Shown: in pieces, positions 6,868 through 8,370 of the stretch
Layout: every line of letters begins with the position of its first letter
Position numbering within the stretch: position 1 is the stretch's first letter
Assembly: GCA_964641715.1 (NCBI GenBank)
Contig: CAZXMB010000130.1
Location: 1 to 8,370 of the forward strand
Direction of reading: 5' to 3'
Length of the DNA stretch: 8,370 nucleotides
Origin: CAZXMB01 sp964641715
GTDB lineage: Bacteria; Desulfobacterota; BSN033; UBA1163
Program-made: the position numbers and the translations under genes
The notes under the pieces: generated by a model
Told to the model about the DNA's origin: nothing
Seen by the model: the letters and a program-made list of their open reading frames with translations, nothing else
Databases searched by the model: none

Positions 6868-6993
6868 GAATAACCAAGCACCAAATTCCAATAACCAAAG
6901 AAATTCCAATCACCAATATTCAAACTCCATTTGGTTATTGGGAAATTGGTCATTGGTTATTATTTGGAGCTTGGGATTTGGTTATTGATTATT
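6868..6993. repeat. Long palindrome between beta and gamma subunit genes (AATAACCAA family)
   Basis: The left arm (about 6868-6930) is almost free of G and made of units such as ATAACCAA, CACCAAATTCCAA and AATCACCAATATT. The right arm (about 6931-6993) is its inverted counterpart, rich in TTGGTTATT and GGGAAATTGGTCATTGGTTA. Pairing is imperfect, with several small gaps. It starts one codon after the beta gene's coding end and finishes at the gamma gene's AGGAG. It belongs to a different sequence family from the preceding palindrome but has the same length and the same placement. Confidence 0.8.
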
Positions 6994-6998
6994 AGGAG
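6994..6998 (+). promoter_or_regulatory. Ribosome binding site of the gamma subunit
   Basis: AGGAG lies 4 nt before the ATG at 7003 and 1 nt before the ATG at 7000, so 7003 is the better start. It directly follows the right arm of the palindrome. In-frame TTG codons further upstream lie inside the repeat and have no such site. Confidence 0.65.
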
Positions 6999-7002
6999 AA
7001 TG

Positions 7003-7629
7003 ATGAACAGTAACCGTTTCTATTACGATATCATCATTTCTGGGTTTGGAGGTCAAGGCGTCATGGTGATCGGAAACCTCCTCGCCTATGCGGCCATGAA
7101 AGAAGGAAAATATGTGACCTATCTCCCTGTTTATGGTGTGGAGATGCGGGGGGGAACGGCGAACTGCACCGTGGTGATCTCCAACCGTGAGATTGGTTCC
7201 CCGGTGGTGGGAAAACCTCATGCCGCTATCGTCATGAATCTCCCCTCCCTGCTCAAATATGAGCCTCTCGTTCCCCCCCATGGACTGCTCATGATCAATA
7301 CCTCCCTTATCAACCTTGGGGAGGCATCACGAAAGGACGTTGAAATCCTCCCCATCCCTGCCAATGACATTGCAATTCAGAACGGGAACCCGAAATTAGC
7401 CAATATGGTTGTCCTGGGCGCTTTTGTGGAGCGGACCAAATTGGTTCAGATGGACTCTCTCTTTCAATCCTTTGAAAAGGTGCTCGATGAGAAATATCAT
7501 TCACTGATTCCATCCAATATCCAATCGATCCGGGTCGGAGCGGAATATACCAAAAACAATTTCACCCCCACCCTCACCTCGGTTTCGAGTCGTACCGACC
7601 TCCCCCATCAAGGGGGAGGGAAGAGATAG
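7003..7629 (+). CDS. 2-oxoacid:ferredoxin oxidoreductase, gamma subunit, with repeat-derived C-terminal tail
   Basis: The gamma chain (208 aa from ATG 7003) belongs to the pyruvate/ketoisovalerate oxidoreductase catalytic domain family and helps bind CoA in the complex. Seen are SGFGGQGV at 13-20, YGVEMRGGTANC at 44-55 and NPKLANMVVLGAF near 130-142. The usual gamma chain of this type is about 180-190 residues and ends near the segment seen here as NIQSIRVGAEYTKNN (residue 186). The remaining 22 residues (187-208, from base 7561) read through a C-rich intergenic repeat and look like a replaced stop codon, not a domain. Function is probably unaffected but untested. It is the last oxidoreductase gene, with the XRE-cupin regulator following on the same strand after 90 nt. 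Confidence 0.9.
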   Translation: MNSNRFYYDIIISGFGGQGVMVIGNLLAYAAMKEGKYVTYLPVYGVEMRGGTANCTVVISNREIGSPVVGKPHAAIVMNLPSLLKYEPLVPPHGLLMINTSLINLGEASRKDVEILPIPANDIAIQNGNPKLANMVVLGAFVERTKLVQMDSLFQSFEKVLDEKYHSLIPSNIQSIRVGAEYTKNNFTPTLTSVSSRTDLPHQGGGKR

Positions 7630-7710
7630 GGTGCCCCAATCGTTCCCTCTCCCCGGGTAGCACAGGCGTGACGCCTGTGGCCACCGGAGAGGGTTAGGGT
7701 GAGGGGGAAA
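7561..7710. repeat. Composite nested inverted-repeat region covering the gamma gene's 3' end
   Basis: Several hairpins lie one after another inside a larger weak inverted repeat. The outer flanks are CCCCCACCCTCACCTC (7566 on) and GAGGGTTAGGGTGAGGGGG near 7689-7707. Inside are CCTCCCCC / GGGGGAGG (7599-7606 and 7612-7619, perfect 8-bp stem, 5-nt loop), CCCTCTCC / GGAGAGGG (7645-7652 and 7686-7693) and, nested within that, CACAGGCG-TGA-CGCCTGTG (7661-7679, perfect 8-bp stem). These motifs resemble common intergenic repeats of bacterial genomes (CCCTCACCCTAACCC and GGTAGCACAGGCG types, from memory). The region may also end the oxidoreductase transcript, but no T-tract follows any stem. Confidence 0.75.
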
Positions 7711-7719
7711 GGATGATCC

Positions 7720-8313
7720 ATGGAAGAAGAAAAAAAAGTTTATGAAGAGGCACGGGTAGGAGAGAAGATAAAGGAACTGAGGGAGAAGAAAGGCTTCTCC
7801 CTGAAGGACCTGGCTGACCTCACAGGATTTTCGACCGCCCTCCTCTCTCAGATGGAAAACCACCTCGTTTCTCCATCCCTCGGAACGATCATTCAGCTGG
7901 CCAGAGCCTTAGGGGTAAGGGTGGGTGATTTTTTGGGCGAGACCGAGGGTGAACCTTTTACCATTGTGAGAAAGGATGAAAGGAAAAAGATCTCACGGTT
8001 TGCCTCAAAGGATGGGGTAAAATATGGCTATTCTTATGAGTCCCTGGGTTTTGAGAAGAAGGACCGCCATATGGAACCTTTCATCGTGATGCTTGAACCG
8101 GCCACTGTAAAGACCTCGAAAACCTCTGTCCATGAGGGTGAGGAATTTATCTTCGTTCTCGAAGGGGAGATGGAGGTGATTTTAGGAAATCACACTGATG
8201 TTCTTTATCCAGGGGATTCCATCTATTACGATTCGACCATCCCCCACCGGGTCCAGTGCCATCAGGAGAAGATCACAAGGATTCTGGCAGTGCTCTATGC
8301 CCATGGCGCTTGA
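7720..8313 (+). CDS. XRE-family HTH transcriptional regulator with C-terminal cupin domain
   Basis: A 197-residue cytoplasmic DNA-binding protein. Residues 12-72 form an XRE-type helix-turn-helix (GEKIKELREKKGFSLKDLA, then GFSTALLSQMEN, SPSLGTIIQLARALGV, VGDFL). Residues about 118-195 form a cupin barrel, with VHEGEEFIFVLEGEMEV at 137-153 and YPGDSIYYDSTIPHRV at 163-178. H138, E142 and H176 are in positions of cupin metal ligands; the first histidine of the classical HxH pair is replaced by serine (S136), so metal binding is uncertain. Such XRE-cupin proteins sense a small molecule and often control an adjacent catabolic gene set. Placement just after the oxidoreductase genes suggests local control, but the target and ligand are unknown. 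AAAGG (7708-7712) lies 7 nt before the ATG. Confidence 0.92.
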   Translation: MEEEKKVYEEARVGEKIKELREKKGFSLKDLADLTGFSTALLSQMENHLVSPSLGTIIQLARALGVRVGDFLGETEGEPFTIVRKDERKKISRFASKDGVKYGYSYESLGFEKKDRHMEPFIVMLEPATVKTSKTSVHEGEEFIFVLEGEMEVILGNHTDVLYPGDSIYYDSTIPHRVQCHQEKITRILAVLYAHGA

Positions 8314-8316
8314 AGT

Positions 8317-8345
8317 AAAGCTCCCCGCCCACAGGGCGGGGCTTT
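8317..8345 (+). terminator. GC-rich hairpin after the regulator gene, probable terminator
   Basis: AAAG at 8317-8320, CCCCGCCC at 8323-8330, loop ACA and GGGCGGGG at 8334-8341, then CTTT. The 8-bp GC stem is perfect and is extended by AAAG/CTTT across a 2-nt bulge. It starts 3 nt after the TGA stop. Only a short T-run follows (CTTTCGGGTT), so it is a weak intrinsic terminator by the usual rule. The remaining bases to 8370 are AT-rich and show no gene. Confidence 0.6.
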
Positions 8346-8370
8346 CGGGTTAATGTAGTTTCATTAATAA

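Noticed and set aside
5971..6993. Repeats considered as a CRISPR array or phage attachment sites
   Set aside because: There are no regularly spaced direct repeats with unique spacers, and no integrase or cas gene. The structure is inverted arms.
6931..6999. A TTG-initiated N-terminal extension of the gamma subunit with a membrane-like segment (VIGYYLELGIWLLII)
   Set aside because: It is translation of the palindromic repeat's right arm. The real start at 7003 has AGGAG before it and matches the family N-terminus.

Overview
The window looks like chromosomal DNA of an anaerobic bacterium with moderate GC content. The best guess is an uncultured Desulfobacterota/Syntrophobacterales-type organism. 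This rests on a four-subunit ferredoxin-dependent 2-oxoacid oxidoreductase, acyl-CoA enzymes beside an XRE-cupin regulator, and abundant palindromic intergenic repeats. The assignment is inference: no rRNA or phylogenetic marker is present. All genes are typical bacterial CDSs on standard code, with GTG as well as ATG starts.

Layout. (1) 1-929 (+): the 3' ~90% of a PdxA-family dehydrogenase, cut by the window edge, whose motifs fit the PdxA2 (four-carbon sugar-acid phosphate) branch better than vitamin B6 PdxA. (2) 930-1022: a convergent junction filled by an imperfect palindrome ending in a T-run. (3) 1023-3245 (-): acetoacetyl-CoA synthetase with an unusual ~87-residue lysine-rich N-terminal extension. 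(4) 3246-3415: a divergent AT-rich promoter region. (5) 3416-4591 (+): a family III CoA-transferase fold protein carrying the catalytic triad of alpha-methylacyl-CoA racemase. (6) 4692-7629 (+): a delta-alpha-beta-gamma operon for a VOR/KOR-type 2-oxoacid:ferredoxin oxidoreductase. (7) 7720-8313 (+): an XRE-type HTH plus cupin regulator, followed by a GC-rich hairpin.

How the genes may work together (inference). The oxidoreductase would convert 2-oxoacids, plausibly the branched-chain ones from Val/Leu/Ile, to acyl-CoAs while reducing ferredoxin. The racemase would set the stereochemistry of 2-methyl-branched acyl-CoAs. The acetoacetyl-CoA synthetase would activate acetoacetate, a product of leucine (or acetone) breakdown. 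The XRE-cupin protein is a likely local regulator. The PdxA-like gene need not belong to this set.

The most striking non-coding feature is that the junctions between genes are occupied by inverted-repeat elements of different sequence families. Two are ~130-nt palindromes between oxidoreductase subunit genes, filling the gaps from just after one stop codon up to the next ribosome binding site. A third, at the end of the gamma gene, appears to have replaced the native stop and added a 22-residue tail. I see no defence system, CRISPR, transposase, tRNA or rRNA. Nothing here clearly amounts to a new multi-gene system; the interest lies in the repeats, the lysine tail and the subfamily assignments.
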